A stretch of 64,000 nucleotides of DNA from Deinococcus sp. AB2017081 (lineage in GTDB: Bacteria > Deinococcota > Deinococci > Deinococcales > Deinococcaceae), in assembly GCF_034440735.1 (NCBI RefSeq), contig NZ_CP140098.1:3155501-3219500 (forward strand). The letters are read 5' to 3'. Positions 19,522 through 28,597 of the stretch are shown piece after piece. Position 1 is the stretch's first letter. Each line of letters starts with the position of its first letter. A program made the translations under genes and the position numbers. The notes beneath the pieces were generated by a model. The model did not search any database and was not told the origin of the DNA. It was given only the letters and a program-made list of their open reading frames with translations.

Positions 19522-21864
19522 ATGGCGACGGTGGCAGAACTCCGGGAGAAGCTGCGGCGTCCACTGAGCGCCGAGCTGGCGTCCGGCTGCCAGAACCGCG
19601 TGGTGGCGGGCGGCGTGGAGAAGCTGCTGGCCTCCCCGCTGGGCAATCCCTTCCCGAAGGTGCGCGAGACGCTGCGCGGCTACGGCGAATGGGACGCCGG
19701 GGCGCGCGAGGCAGCGATCCGGGCGGCCCTGGCGCTGCTGGTGGACGAGCAGGCCGCGGTGAAAGTGCCCGCGAAGACGGCGGCGAAGGTGGCCACGCCC
19801 GTCGCGGCTCCCGGCGAGAGATTGCCGCCGGACGCGCCGGTGGAGCGCCTGAACACCGGCCCGGGCGGTGCCCGCAAGCTCCAGTCGCTGGGCCTGCACC
19901 TGCTGCGCGACGTGCTCCACGCCTACCCCCACCGCCACGAGGATCGCCGCGCGCTGCCGGATCTGGCCGAAGTCGAGGAGGGCCAGAAGGTCACGGTGGA
20001 GGGCCGCGTGGTCGCCAAGTCCCGCCGCAGCCCGCGCCCGGGCATGCTCGTCATTGACGTGACGCTGGAGACGCCGTCCGGCGGGCGCGTGAAGGCCACG
20101 TGGTTCAACCAGCCGTGGGTCGAAAAGCAGCTGCGCGAGGGAGCCCGGCTGGTGCTGACCGGCCGCGTGAAGAAGTTCGGGCGCAGCGTGCAGCTGGGTG
20201 TGGAGCACCTGGAGACCGTGGACGCCGCGCAGGACAGCCTGAGCACCGGGCGGATCGTGGGCGTGTACGACAGCAAGGACGGCATCTCGCAGGAGTTCCT
20301 GCGCCGTGCCGCGCACCGCGCGCTGGAGACCGTGCCGCTGGACGACTACCTGCCCGCGCACTGGCGGCGGCAGTACGCCCTGACCGACCTGGGCGACGCG
20401 CTGTGGGGCATGCACTTCCCGCACGACGAGGCGCACCTGTCGAGGGCCGGCGCTCGCCTGCGCTTCGACGAGTACCTGTTCCTGGAACTGCGCATGCTCC
20501 TCCAGGGCGAGGACGCCGTGCTGGAGGGCAAGCGCTTCAACGCGAAGAGCGACGACATCCACACCTTCGAGGGCGCGCTGCCGTTCCGCTTCACGAACGC
20601 GCAGCGCCGCGTGCTGCTGGAGATCACCGACGACATGCGCAGCGACCGGCAGATGGCGCGGCTCGTGCAGGGCGACGTGGGGAGCGGCAAGACCGCCGTG
20701 GCCGCGTGCGCCCTGTACCTCGCGGTGCGCGACGGGTACCAGGGCGCGCTCATGGCCCCCACAGAGATCCTCGCGCGGCAGCACTACGCGAACCTCGTCG
20801 GGTACCTGGGGCAGCTCGACGTGCGCGTGGGCCTGCTGATGGGCGCGATGACCCCTAAGGCCAAGCTGGAGATGCAGACGCGCATTGCCGAGGGCAGCGT
20901 GGACGTCGTGGTCGGCACACAGGCCCTCATTCAGGAGAACGTGCGCTTCGACAACCTGGGCCTCGCCGTCGTGGACGAGGAACACCGCTTCGGCGTGCAG
21001 CAGCGGCGCAAACTGCTGAGCGGGCGGCCGGACGTGCTGGTCATGTCCGCCACGCCGATTCCCCGCTCGCTGGCGCTCACCGCGTATGGCGACCTGGAAC
21101 TGTCCATCATCGACGAGCTGCCGCCGGGCCGCACGCCGATCGAGACCAAGCTGATTCAGGACAACTTCCGCGCGCAGGCCTACGGCTTCGTCATGGGCCA
21201 GATCCGCGAGGGCCGGCAGGCGTTCGTGGTCACCGCCCTGATCGAGGAGTCCGACACGCTGGAACTCCTCGCCGCCACGCAGCTGGCCGACGACCTCAAG
21301 GCCATCCTCCCCGAGGCGCGCATCGACCTGCTGCACGGCAAGATGTCGGCTGCCGAGAAGGACTACGTGATGGAACGCTTCCGGGCGCGGGATTTCGACA
21401 TCCTCGTGTCCACCACCGTCATCGAGGTCGGGGTGGACGTCCCCAATGCGTCGGTCATGGTCATCGAGAACGCCGAGCGCTTCGGCCTGGCGCAGCTGCA
21501 CCAGCTCCGGGGCCGCGTCGGGCGTGGCAGTGCCAAGAGCTACTGCGTCCTGATCGCGGGCGAGCACTCCCAGAAGACCCGCAAGAGATTGAAGATCATC
21601 GAGGGAAGCACCGACGGCTTCGTCATCGCCGAGGCCGACCTGAAGCTGCGCGGCCCCGGCGAGATCCGCGGCACCCGCCAGAGCGGCATCCCCGACCTGC
21701 GGCTGGCCGACCTCGCCAACGACACCGTGATCATCGAACAGGCGCGGGAACTGGCGAAGCACATCCTGGCGCACGACCCGAAGCTGGAGCACCCCAGGTT
21801 GCAGTACCTGCGGAGCGAACTGCAGAACCGGAGCCAGAGCGTGGCGTTCCGGGAGGTGATCTGA
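19522..21864 (+). CDS. recG: ATP-dependent DNA helicase RecG
   Basis: 780 aa. RecG remodels stalled forks and branches recombination intermediates. The wedge/OB domain (about residues 130-230) precedes a superfamily 2 helicase: Walker A G-D-V-G-S-G-K-T, motif [10 protein letters not shown], motif [12 protein letters not shown] and motif [11 protein letters not shown]. The protein is about 90 residues longer at the N-terminus than E. coli RecG, an extension reported for Deinococcus RecG. A TAGCCT sequence lies 10 nt before the ATG. G+C falls sharply just after its stop codon. Confidence 0.96.
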   Translation: MATVAELREKLRRPLSAELASGCQNRVVAGGVEKLLASPLGNPFPKVRETLRGYGEWDAGAREAAIRAALALLVDEQAAVKVPAKTAAKVATPVAAPGERLPPDAPVERLNTGPGGARKLQSLGLHLLRDVLHAYPHRHEDRRALPDLAEVEEGQKVTVEGRVVAKSRRSPRPGMLVIDVTLETPSGGRVKATWFNQPWVEKQLREGARLVLTGRVKKFGRSVQLGVEHLETVDAAQDSLSTGRIVGVYDSKDGISQEFLRRAAHRALETVPLDDYLPAHWRRQYALTDLGDALWGMHFPHDEAHLSRAGARLRFDEYLFLELRMLLQGEDAVLEGKRFNAKSDDIHTFEGALPFRFTNAQRRVLLEITDDMRSDRQMARLVQGDVGSGKTAVAACALYLAVRDGYQGALMAPTEILARQHYANLVGYLGQLDVRVGLLMGAMTPKAKLEMQTRIAEGSVDVVVGTQALIQENVRFDNLGLAVVDEEHRFGVQQRRKLLSGRPDVLVMSATPIPRSLALTAYGDLELSIIDELPPGRTPIETKLIQDNFRAQAYGFVMGQIREGRQAFVVTALIEESDTLELLAATQLADDLKAILPEARIDLLHGKMSAAEKDYVMERFRARDFDILVSTTVIEVGVDVPNASVMVIENAERFGLAQLHQLRGRVGRGSAKSYCVLIAGEHSQKTRKRLKIIEGSTDGFVIAEADLKLRGPGEIRGTRQSGIPDLRLADLANDTVIIEQARELAKHILAHDPKLEHPRLQYLRSELQNRSQSVAFREVI

Positions 21865-22740
21865 GTTCGCTATAAAAGAATTTATTCGGTAATACCCATT
21901 GAAAAGTCTTCAACTCGCGCATTTAAGAAACCAGCATTTTCTATTCTTCTAGCCATCCCCTCAATATAGTTTGCTGTTGACATATATTCCATTTGATCAA
22001 TTATTTCCACTCGCCCGATATCATCTAGTCGAGCAAGTTCCATAAAAAATCCTGTAAAACTCTCAAACGAGAACGGGATTAGCTCAAAACGGTTCGTATT
22101 AGTATCAAAATATCTATATAGAATGATTTCTGGATCGACTGCCCTATCGCCATTAAGATTAAAAGAATACGCTATATATATCAGATTCTTATCTATCACT
22201 CCGATTGAAAGTGGATCGTATCCATCTATTTTTAATCTGATAAAAGCATCTGGGTGGTTTCCAATCCCATATTTTTTAAAAATTACGTTGATAATCATCT
22301 GCATATACGAACAGTAACCTGAGAAATTTTGATAAGTATCAGGATTGGGATTGTTCATATCACGATCGGCGGATATTTGTGATTCAACGCGAGGCAGACT
22401 ATCTGCGATTTCGATTGTATCCTGAACACACTTATTGACATCCCTATTTACTTCTCTACCGGTAAATCTTATAACTCTGAACCCCTTTTTCGATAAGTAT
22501 CTGTCCCTCTTCGCGTCATATTCCCTCTGCTCTTTACTTGAATGGTAATCGTGCCCATCCAGTTCAACAATTAATCGCCTCTCCGGGATATAGAAGTCGA
22601 CTCGGTACTTCCAGTCCACCCAAACCTGCCATTGAAGTGATCTAATTTTAGGACGTGCAGCGTTTAAAAAGGACTCTTCGATGTATGAAAATGTAAGATT
22701 TTCGTCCACAGAACGATCATACACATCCGCTGGGAACATT
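21865..22740. other. AT-rich island, probably horizontally acquired
   Basis: From the base after the recG stop codon to about 22740 the G+C drops to about 40% or less by eye, with runs such as TATAAAAGAATTTATTC, then returns abruptly to the high level. It contains a single gene. Confidence 0.75.
21882..22739 (-). CDS. DUF559/Vsr-like endonuclease-domain protein
   Basis: 285 aa from the ATG at 22739. Residues about 35-110 match the DUF559 endonuclease-like fold related to Vsr and PD-(D/E)xK nucleases: Y-R-V-D-F-Y-I-P-E-R-R-L, then I-V-E-L-D-G-H-D-Y-H, a basic R-D-R-Y-L helix and F-R-V-I-R-F-T. The putative catalytic Asp and E-x-D are present. The remaining 170 residues, with aromatic and acidic patches, are not recognised. 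Codon use is AT-rich, unlike every neighbour. No methylase or partner is adjacent. It could be an orphan defence nuclease; its function is unknown. Confidence 0.75.
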   Translation of the reverse strand: MFPADVYDRSVDENLTFSYIEESFLNAARPKIRSLQWQVWVDWKYRVDFYIPERRLIVELDGHDYHSSKEQREYDAKRDRYLSKKGFRVIRFTGREVNRDVNKCVQDTIEIADSLPRVESQISADRDMNNPNPDTYQNFSGYCSYMQMIINVIFKKYGIGNHPDAFIRLKIDGYDPLSIGVIDKNLIYIAYSFNLNGDRAVDPEIILYRYFDTNTNRFELIPFSFESFTGFFMELARLDDIGRVEIIDQMEYMSTANYIEGMARRIENAGFLNARVEDFSMGITE

Positions 22741-22766
22741 GACGACTCAAAACCGGCTCGGCTCGA

Positions 22767-23117
22767 ATGTCCCCTCTTCCACTCGTCGTGTACGTGGATG
22801 TGGACGAGACGCTGGTACGCAACGCGGGCCGGGCGCGGATTCCCATTCCGGGGGCAATCCAGCATGTGCGCGAGCTGGCGGCGCAGGGTGCGGAACTGTA
22901 CTGCTGGAGTTCCGGCGGGGCCGCGTATGCGCGGGACAGTGCGCGTGAGGTCGGGCTGGAGGAACTGTTCACGGCGTTCCTCCCCAAACCACAGGTCATG
23001 CTCGACGATCAGCCAGTGGGCACATGGCGAAGGCTGGTGCAGGTGTATCCGCTGGCGTGCGCGGGCGGGTCGGTCGAAACATACCGGGCGGCCCTGTCGC
23101 GCGGCCGCCTGGAGTGA
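22767..23117 (+). CDS. Small HAD-superfamily hydrolase
   Basis: 116 aa. Motif I D-V-D-E-T-L (about residues 11-16) and motif II C-W-S-S-G-G are present, and M-L-D-D-Q-P corresponds to motif IV. There is no cap domain, so it is much shorter than usual HAD phosphatases and resembles stand-alone small HAD proteins of unknown substrate. Its ATG is only 27 bp from the divergent start of the AT-rich nuclease gene, leaving almost no room for promoters. G+C is typical of the chromosome. Confidence 0.75.
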   Translation: MSPLPLVVYVDVDETLVRNAGRARIPIPGAIQHVRELAAQGAELYCWSSGGAAYARDSAREVGLEELFTAFLPKPQVMLDDQPVGTWRRLVQVYPLACAGGSVETYRAALSRGRLE

Positions 23118-23126
23118 GCCCAACGC

Positions 23127-24290
23127 CTACTTCACCGTGATCGGCACGCTGAACAGCGTCGGGTTGGGGCTGGCGGCCTCGGTGGAGTAGCGGATCTCGT
23201 ACTCGCCGGGCGTGGCAGGAAGTTTCAGGGTGCCGGGGTTGCCGCCTCTGGTGTAGAAGTACACGGTGTAGGTGCCGACCGGAGCGCCCTTCGGCACGAT
23301 GGTCACGTACTCGTCGGGATGTCCGGGGCCCGTCCAGCGGATCTGGATGCTCTCGCCCGCCCTGCCCTCGCGCGGGGCCTGGAGGCTGTAGGTGGCCCCG
23401 GTCAGGGTGATGGGCCGACTTGCCAGCGTGGGGTTGGGGCTGGTGGCCTCGGTGGAGTAGCGCAGTTCGTACTGGCCGGGTGCCACGGGCGTCTTCAGGC
23501 GGCCCGGATTGCCGTCGCGGGTGTAGAAGTAGGTCAGGTACGACCCGACAGGCGCGCCCTGTTTCACGATGGTGACGTAGTCGCGCGGGTTGCCGGGGCC
23601 AGTCCACGACACGGTGATCTCGCTGCCGGCGACGGCCGTGTCCGGCCCCTGGACGGCGTAGGTGTTGGCGCTCAGGGCCAGCGGCGCGGTGGCGAGCACC
23701 CGGCCCGAGCGCTCGTTGTTGTAGCGCACCTCGTAGTCACCGGCCTGGACGGGCGCGGTCAGGGTACCGGGGTTGGCGTCCCTGGTGTAGAAATAGTCGG
23801 TATACACGCCATCGGCCGCACCCTTGGGCACGATGGTCACGTAGTCCCCGACGTTGTTCGGCCCCTGCCAGCCGACCTGAATCCGGCTGCCTGCGGCGGC
23901 GGTCTTCGGCGCGGTGACGCTGACCGCAGCGCGTTTCGGTGTGAACGGGGCGCTGCGGCCGATGACGCGGGTGCTGCCGTCCGGGTTGGCGAGGTGGTAG
24001 CGGGCCTCGTACTCGCTTTCGTCGTCGGGGACGGCCAGGGTCACGTCGCCGCTGGGCGTCTGGACATAGACGTAGTCGAGGTAGGCGCGGTCGGGATCGC
24101 TCTTGCGGGCGATGGTCACCCAGTTCTTCGCGCCGGCGGGAGCGCCGCGGTACGCGACCCGGACACTGCCCCCCGCGACGGGCGGGGTCGGCGTGACGCT
24201 CAGCTGGACGCCACTGACCGGCGTGACGTCGAAGGTGAAGGTATTGGCCGCGCCGATGCTGACGCTCAGGCCGCCGAAACTCTGCGTGTC
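23127..24290 (-). repeat. Four tandem ~90-aa beta repeats in the vWA protein
   Basis: Units start near 24215, 23930, 23670 and 23400 (minus strand). The last three share the G-x-Y-x-x-Y-F-Y-T-R-x-x-N-P-G-x-L core; the first is more diverged. Confidence 0.75.
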
Positions 24291-25145
24291 GGTGGCGGTC
24301 TTTACGGTAGCGGTGTAGGCCCCCGGCAGGACGCTGGCCCCGTAGGTGCCGCCCGTGTTGTTCAGCGGCGTGCCCACACCGCCCGCGCTGCCGGTAAAGG
24401 TCACCGTGGGGCCGCTGGTGACGGGCTGCCCGCCACTCGTCAGGGTGACAGTCACGGGCACGGTCGTCTGGGCGGGCGCGGCCACGGTCTGCACGGCGCT
24501 GCCCAGCGCGCTGGCGAGTTCCGGCACGCTGCGGGCATTCACGAAGGTGCCCACGCCCGCGAAGGACTGCTGGGCACGGGCGTCAAGGTCAATCCCGACG
24601 ATCCGCAGATCGACGTCGATGCCCCTGGTCTTGAACGCCGCCAGCGCCGCCTTCAGGTCGCCCCGGCACGATTCCTGGCCGTCGGTGACGAGCACGATCA
24701 GTTTCTTCCCCGTCCCGGTGGGAAAGTCGTTCGCCGCCTGGGTCAGCGAGTACGCGATGGGCGTGGCCCCCCTCGGGCGCGTGGTGTTCACAGTCTGGAG
24801 CAGCGCCTGCCGGTCGATGCCCTGCATGGGCAGCGTCAGGGCGCTATCCTCGCACGCGCCGGGCTCGGAGGCGATGGTGCGGGCACCGTACACGCGCAGG
24901 CCCACGTTCAGGTTCGGATCGGCGGGCAGCCGCCCGATCAGGTCGGTCAGCACCGCCTGGGCCCCCGCGATCCGGGTCTGGCCGTCCGGCAATCGCGTGA
25001 ACATGCTGCCCGAGGCATCCAGAATGAGTTCGACGTGACTGGGCGTGGTCTGGGCGTGCGCCGCGCTGCCCAGCACGGCGGCCAGCGCGGCGGCGCGGCC
25101 CATCCGGCGGGCCACGGAGGCCACCATCGGCGTGTGCGTGTTCAT
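23127..25145 (-). CDS. Secreted von Willebrand A protein with C-terminal beta repeats
   Basis: 672 aa. A signal peptide (about residues 1-31, ending A-A-H-A) precedes a vWA domain (about 36-215) with an intact MIDAS D-A-S-G-S at 43-47 and V-T-D-G-Q. A beta-sandwich follows, then four related repeats of about 90 aa (about residues 290-672). Their shared core is D-Y-V-T-I-V-x-K-G-A ... Y-F-Y-T-R-x-G-N-P-G-x-L-K. It is probably an extracellular or cell-surface binding protein. The weak GGGA upstream and the signal peptide support the ATG at 25145. The gene is convergent with the small HAD gene. Confidence 0.85.
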   Translation of the reverse strand: MNTHTPMVASVARRMGRAAALAAVLGSAAHAQTTPSHVELILDASGSMFTRLPDGQTRIAGAQAVLTDLIGRLPADPNLNVGLRVYGARTIASEPGACEDSALTLPMQGIDRQALLQTVNTTRPRGATPIAYSLTQAANDFPTGTGKKLIVLVTDGQESCRGDLKAALAAFKTRGIDVDLRIVGIDLDARAQQSFAGVGTFVNARSVPELASALGSAVQTVAAPAQTTVPVTVTLTSGGQPVTSGPTVTFTGSAGGVGTPLNNTGGTYGASVLPGAYTATVKTATDTQSFGGLSVSIGAANTFTFDVTPVSGVQLSVTPTPPVAGGSVRVAYRGAPAGAKNWVTIARKSDPDRAYLDYVYVQTPSGDVTLAVPDDESEYEARYHLANPDGSTRVIGRSAPFTPKRAAVSVTAPKTAAAGSRIQVGWQGPNNVGDYVTIVPKGAADGVYTDYFYTRDANPGTLTAPVQAGDYEVRYNNERSGRVLATAPLALSANTYAVQGPDTAVAGSEITVSWTGPGNPRDYVTIVKQGAPVGSYLTYFYTRDGNPGRLKTPVAPGQYELRYSTEATSPNPTLASRPITLTGATYSLQAPREGRAGESIQIRWTGPGHPDEYVTIVPKGAPVGTYTVYFYTRGGNPGTLKLPATPGEYEIRYSTEAASPNPTLFSVPITVK

Positions 25146-25287
25146 GGTCTTCCCGTCCCCGGAGCTGCTGGCCGCCCCGACGCCCCAGGGAGGAACCGGG
25201 CACGCCCCCCGGCGGCCCCTGACCCTCTGCCCTCCATTGTGACGCACCGCCTTCCCCCACACGGGGGGCCGATCCGCCAGGGCGCTG

Positions 25288-25301
25288 TGACACGCATGTC
25301 A
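25288..25301. promoter_or_regulatory. Possible operator palindrome
   Basis: TGACACGCATGTCA, a perfect inverted repeat with 5-bp arms and a 4-bp centre, in the 304-bp gap between the vWA gene and the divergent SDR gene. Nothing else in that gap is recognisable apart from a -10 box. Confidence 0.35.
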
Positions 25302-25437
25302 GAGGGCGTGGGCTACGCTACCCCCATCAGCGCACAACACAGCAACGGGCCGGGTGAAGTCCGTCGCGCGGGGGGCCGGAGTCCAGTCGATCCGGCCCTT
25401 CCTTGTGCGGCGCTGCACCGGTGGCATGCGCCGCCGC

Positions 25438-25443
25438 TATGCT
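25438..25443 (+). promoter_or_regulatory. TATGCT -10 box, leaderless start of SDR gene
   Basis: TATGCT, 6 nt, ATG at 25450; no ribosome-binding site is visible. Confidence 0.65.
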
Positions 25444-25449
25444 GGGCGC

Positions 25450-26349
25450 ATGACCGCAGCGCGGGGTGGACGGATGGATGGCCGGATCGTGCTCGTGACC
25501 GGCGCGACGAACGGGATCGGCCTGGAGACGGCGCGGGAACTCGTCCAGCGGGGAGCCCGCGTGACCATCGTGGGCCGCAACCCGGACAGAACCGCGCACG
25601 TCGCCAGTACCATCGGCGCGGCAGACACGGTGATCGCCGACCTCTCGGAGCTGAGCCAGGTGCGCCGCGCCGCGGCCGAGATCACGGCCCGCCACGGGCA
25701 GCTGGACGTGCTGGTCAACAATGCCGGGGCGCTGTTCAACGCGCGCCGCGAGACCCGCGAGGGCATCGAGATGACCTGGGCCCTGAACCACCTGTCACCC
25801 TTCCTGCTCACGCACGAGCTGCTGCCGCTGCTGCGGCGGGGCGCGGCGCCACGGGTGGTGACGGTGTCGTCCGGGGCGCACGCCATGGGCCGCATCCGCT
25901 TCGACGATCCCGAGTTCCGGCGCGGGTACCGCGGGTGGCCGGCGTATGCGCAGAGCAAGCTGGCGAACATCCTGTTCACGCGGGAGCTGGCGCGGCGGGA
26001 ACCGTGGCTCCAGGCCAACACGCTGCATCCGGGTCTGGTCGCCTCGGGCTTCGGGTCGCATCAGGGCGGCACCTTCAGTCAGGTCTACCGCGTCGTCGAC
26101 CGTTTCTCCCTGACACCGGTGCAGGGCGCCCAGACGACGATCCACCTGGCGGCTGATCCTGTCGCGGTCAGCGGGCGGTATTTCGTGACATCGCGCGAGG
26201 TCAGGCCGGCCCCGCACGCGCTCGACGACGGCGCGGCCCTGCGCCTGTGGGACATCAGCACAGCGAGGGTGGCAGCCGGAGCGACGGGCATGCCGGGCCG
26301 GACGTGGCCGGAGGTGCTGGCCGAGGTGCGCCGCGTGACCGGGGCATGA
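25450..26349 (+). CDS. SDR family NAD(P)-dependent oxidoreductase
   Basis: 299 aa. Classical short-chain dehydrogenase with T-G-A-T-N-G-I-G (about residues 16-23), N-N-A-G, V-S-S, and the Y-A-Q-S-K catalytic pair. The extra C-terminal region and H-P-G-L-V resemble retinol dehydrogenase/WW-domain oxidoreductase-like SDRs. The substrate is unknown. The first ATG (25450) follows the leaderless TATGCT box; a second in-frame ATG is 11 codons downstream. Confidence 0.92.
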   Translation: MTAARGGRMDGRIVLVTGATNGIGLETARELVQRGARVTIVGRNPDRTAHVASTIGAADTVIADLSELSQVRRAAAEITARHGQLDVLVNNAGALFNARRETREGIEMTWALNHLSPFLLTHELLPLLRRGAAPRVVTVSSGAHAMGRIRFDDPEFRRGYRGWPAYAQSKLANILFTRELARREPWLQANTLHPGLVASGFGSHQGGTFSQVYRVVDRFSLTPVQGAQTTIHLAADPVAVSGRYFVTSREVRPAPHALDDGAALRLWDISTARVAAGATGMPGRTWPEVLAEVRRVTGA

Positions 26350-26358
26350 GCCCGGCGA

Positions 26359-27255
26359 TCACGCCTCCTTGATACAGCCGGTCTTCAGGAAGTCCTGGAT
26401 CATGGGTTCCAGGTCGTGCAGGGCCACGTCCGAGCGCATCGCGTACTCGGCCGGCGTGTTCTTGTCGCCCAGTGCCCTGAGGAAGGTCAGCCCGCCGCTG
26501 CCATGCTGCATGCGGAAGACCTGATGCACGTCGGTGATGGCATTCAGGGCGTCCCGACCCCGCAGGGTCAGGGCGTAGTGGTGGTGCGCCCACCCGGCCA
26601 GACTGCGCGGCAGGATCAGCGTCTGCGGGCGCAGCGGCGCGGGGAAGGCCCCCTCATAGGGCAGGGTGGCGGGCATGGTCGCCACGATCTCGCCACGCAC
26701 ATAGAAGATCGCGCCGGTCGGCCGGGCGTGCAGGCCGGTGAAGTCCTCGGTCAGGTTGAACTTCCACGCCCGTGACCCGATGCCGCTCAGGACGTGCGCG
26801 TAGTGCGCCGGCAGCGGGTGGGCGCTCAGGGACGCGCCCTGCTCGTAGAGGTTCAGCAGTTCGCCCAGCGCCTGCTCTCCCGTGGCGCTCGCGGCAGCGG
26901 CCGTGACCGTGCGGCCCTCGTAGAGCAGGACATAGGCGCTCTGGTCACCCAGGATGGCGTGCAGATAGCCGTACCACGAGTGCTCGTGCAGGTACTTCAG
27001 GAACGCGTGCAGGTCGCAGAAGTTCTGGTTCAGGCCGGTGTGGGTGGCCGGCGACTGCGGCAGGAACCGCGCCAGGAACGGGGCCGCGCCGTGGAACATG
27101 GGGCTCAGCTCCGGGATCAGTTCGGCCAGTTCCTCGTTCACGTCGAGCTGCTGCAGCTCGGCGGGCGTGCCAGTCACGCCGTTCTCTGCCTCAGGGGCGT
27201 CGTGCGGGAACACCACATCGCCATCGGCGGATGCGGCACGCAGGTCATCACTCAT
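26359..27255 (-). CDS. Conserved-looking protein of unknown function, coupled to gamma-carbonic anhydrase
   Basis: 298 aa with no signal peptide or membrane helix. The N-terminal 40 residues are acidic. The middle contains a hydrophobic helix-rich core (L-H-A-F-L-K-Y-L-H-E-H-S-W-Y-G-Y-L), an A-Y-V-L-L-Y-E-G-R strand and a later V-R-G-E-I-V-A-T-M beta segment. This alternation is reminiscent of roadblock/longin-like folds, but I do not assign one. Its ATG overlaps the stop codon of the upstream carbonic-anhydrase-like gene by four bases, so the two are translationally coupled. I do not recognise the family. Confidence 0.75.
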   Translation of the reverse strand: MSDDLRAASADGDVVFPHDAPEAENGVTGTPAELQQLDVNEELAELIPELSPMFHGAAPFLARFLPQSPATHTGLNQNFCDLHAFLKYLHEHSWYGYLHAILGDQSAYVLLYEGRTVTAAAASATGEQALGELLNLYEQGASLSAHPLPAHYAHVLSGIGSRAWKFNLTEDFTGLHARPTGAIFYVRGEIVATMPATLPYEGAFPAPLRPQTLILPRSLAGWAHHHYALTLRGRDALNAITDVHQVFRMQHGSGGLTFLRALGDKNTPAEYAMRSDVALHDLEPMIQDFLKTGCIKEA

Positions 27256-27812
27256 GCGCCCTCCAGCTGACCGGCGCGGTCGTGCAGCGCTGGCGTGGCG
27301 TCCGGCCCAGCCAGCACGCTCAGGCCGTGCCGGAACCGCTCCCCGTTGTGAACATAGCGCATGGCGTTGCCGGTGCTGGGTGCCGGCCGAACCACGCGGG
27401 CGGGCACACCCACCGCCAGCATGCCGTCCGGGACATGCGCTCCCTCGGGCAGCACCGCGCCGGCTCCCAGCACCGCACCGGCCCCCAGACTGCTGCCGCT
27501 CAGCATCACCGCGCCCATGCCGACCAGGCTGCCAGGGCCGCAGATCGCGCCGTGCACGATGGCGCGGTGCCCGACCGTCACGTGGTCGTGCAGCGTGCAT
27601 GGCCAGCCCAGATCCGTGTGCAGCACGGCGCCGTCCTGGACATTGCTGCCGGCACCGACCGTGATGGCCTCCAGATCACCGCGCAGCACGGCACCGAACC
27701 ACACGCTGGCCTGCGCCTCGACCCTCACCTGACCGATCACGTCGGCACTCGGAGCGATGAACGCGGTGGGGTGAATCTCGGGGACGTGCCCGTCCAGGGC
27801 GTAGCGCGGCAT
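27252..27812 (-). CDS. Gamma-carbonic anhydrase family hexapeptide protein
   Basis: 186 aa left-handed beta-helix with hexapeptide repeats of the form [LIV]-G-x-x-x-x. The three zinc-ligand histidines of the gamma-CA/YrdA/PaaY group are seen in V-L-H-T-D and V-G-H-R-A-I-V-H-G. It could interconvert CO2 and bicarbonate or act as an uncharacterised thioesterase-like member. A GGAGGAA ribosome-binding site fixes the ATG at 27812. It overlaps the next gene by ATGA. Confidence 0.92.
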   Translation of the reverse strand: MPRYALDGHVPEIHPTAFIAPSADVIGQVRVEAQASVWFGAVLRGDLEAITVGAGSNVQDGAVLHTDLGWPCTLHDHVTVGHRAIVHGAICGPGSLVGMGAVMLSGSSLGAGAVLGAGAVLPEGAHVPDGMLAVGVPARVVRPAPSTGNAMRYVHNGERFRHGLSVLAGPDATPALHDRAGQLEGA

Positions 27813-28147
27813 GCCTTCCTCCGGGGGCTGTGTCCGTATGGAGCCGGAACCCCGGCGGGCGGGAGGCGTCCAGTACGGTGCGCAGCGGGTGAACTTGCGG
27901 TTCAGATTATCACGCACCCTGCGGGCAGGACGGGCCCGGCCTGCACCGCCCGGCCAGGGGGGGCGCACCTGCGCTGCCTGTGCCGGCGAAGTGCGTGTCC
28001 GTGGGCCCTGGCCAGGACGCGCGAGATGTGGTGGAACACGCAGGACGCTCATGCGATACTGGGGGCGTCTCACGTCACGCGCCATCTTGTGGTTCCGGCC
28101 CAGAGGGCGGATAACCGGGCAGCGGACCTGCAGATGCAAGGAGAGTT
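27813..28147. other. 335-bp intergenic region upstream of the cold-shock gene
   Basis: Divergent gap. I see one promoter-like site (28032-28060) and an 80-nt untranslated leader for the cold-shock gene, and nothing else that I can name. Confidence 0.6.
28032..28060 (+). promoter_or_regulatory. Promoter of the cold-shock gene
   Basis: TGGAAC (28032-28037), 17-nt spacer, GATACT (28055-28060). It predicts an 80-nt leader before the ATG, in keeping with the long leaders of cold-shock genes. Confidence 0.5.
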
Positions 28148-28423
<276 letters not shown>

Positions 28424-28490
28424 GCCGGACGTGACCGGGCAGGCACGCTGCACCGGGCACTGAATCATCGAGTCCAAACAGTCCATTGTC

Positions 28491-28516
28491 GGGCGGGAAC
28501 GGCAGCGTTCCCGCCC
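28491..28516 (+). terminator. Terminator hairpin after the cold-shock gene
   Basis: GGGCGGGAACG (28491-28501), loop GCAG, CGTTCCCGCCC (28506-28516). Confidence 0.7.
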
Positions 28517-28584
28517 CTGTCGTCGGTTCCCACCCGCGTGGGGGGGCCGTGGCACGTGCCCCCCCACGCCGCGCCGCCGCGCCA

Positions 28585-28590
28585 TACGAT
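28585..28590 (+). promoter_or_regulatory. TACGAT -10 box, leaderless start of DUF898 gene
   Basis: TACGAT, 7 nt, ATG at 28598; no ribosome-binding site is visible. Confidence 0.65.
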
Positions 28591-28597
28591 GGCAGGC

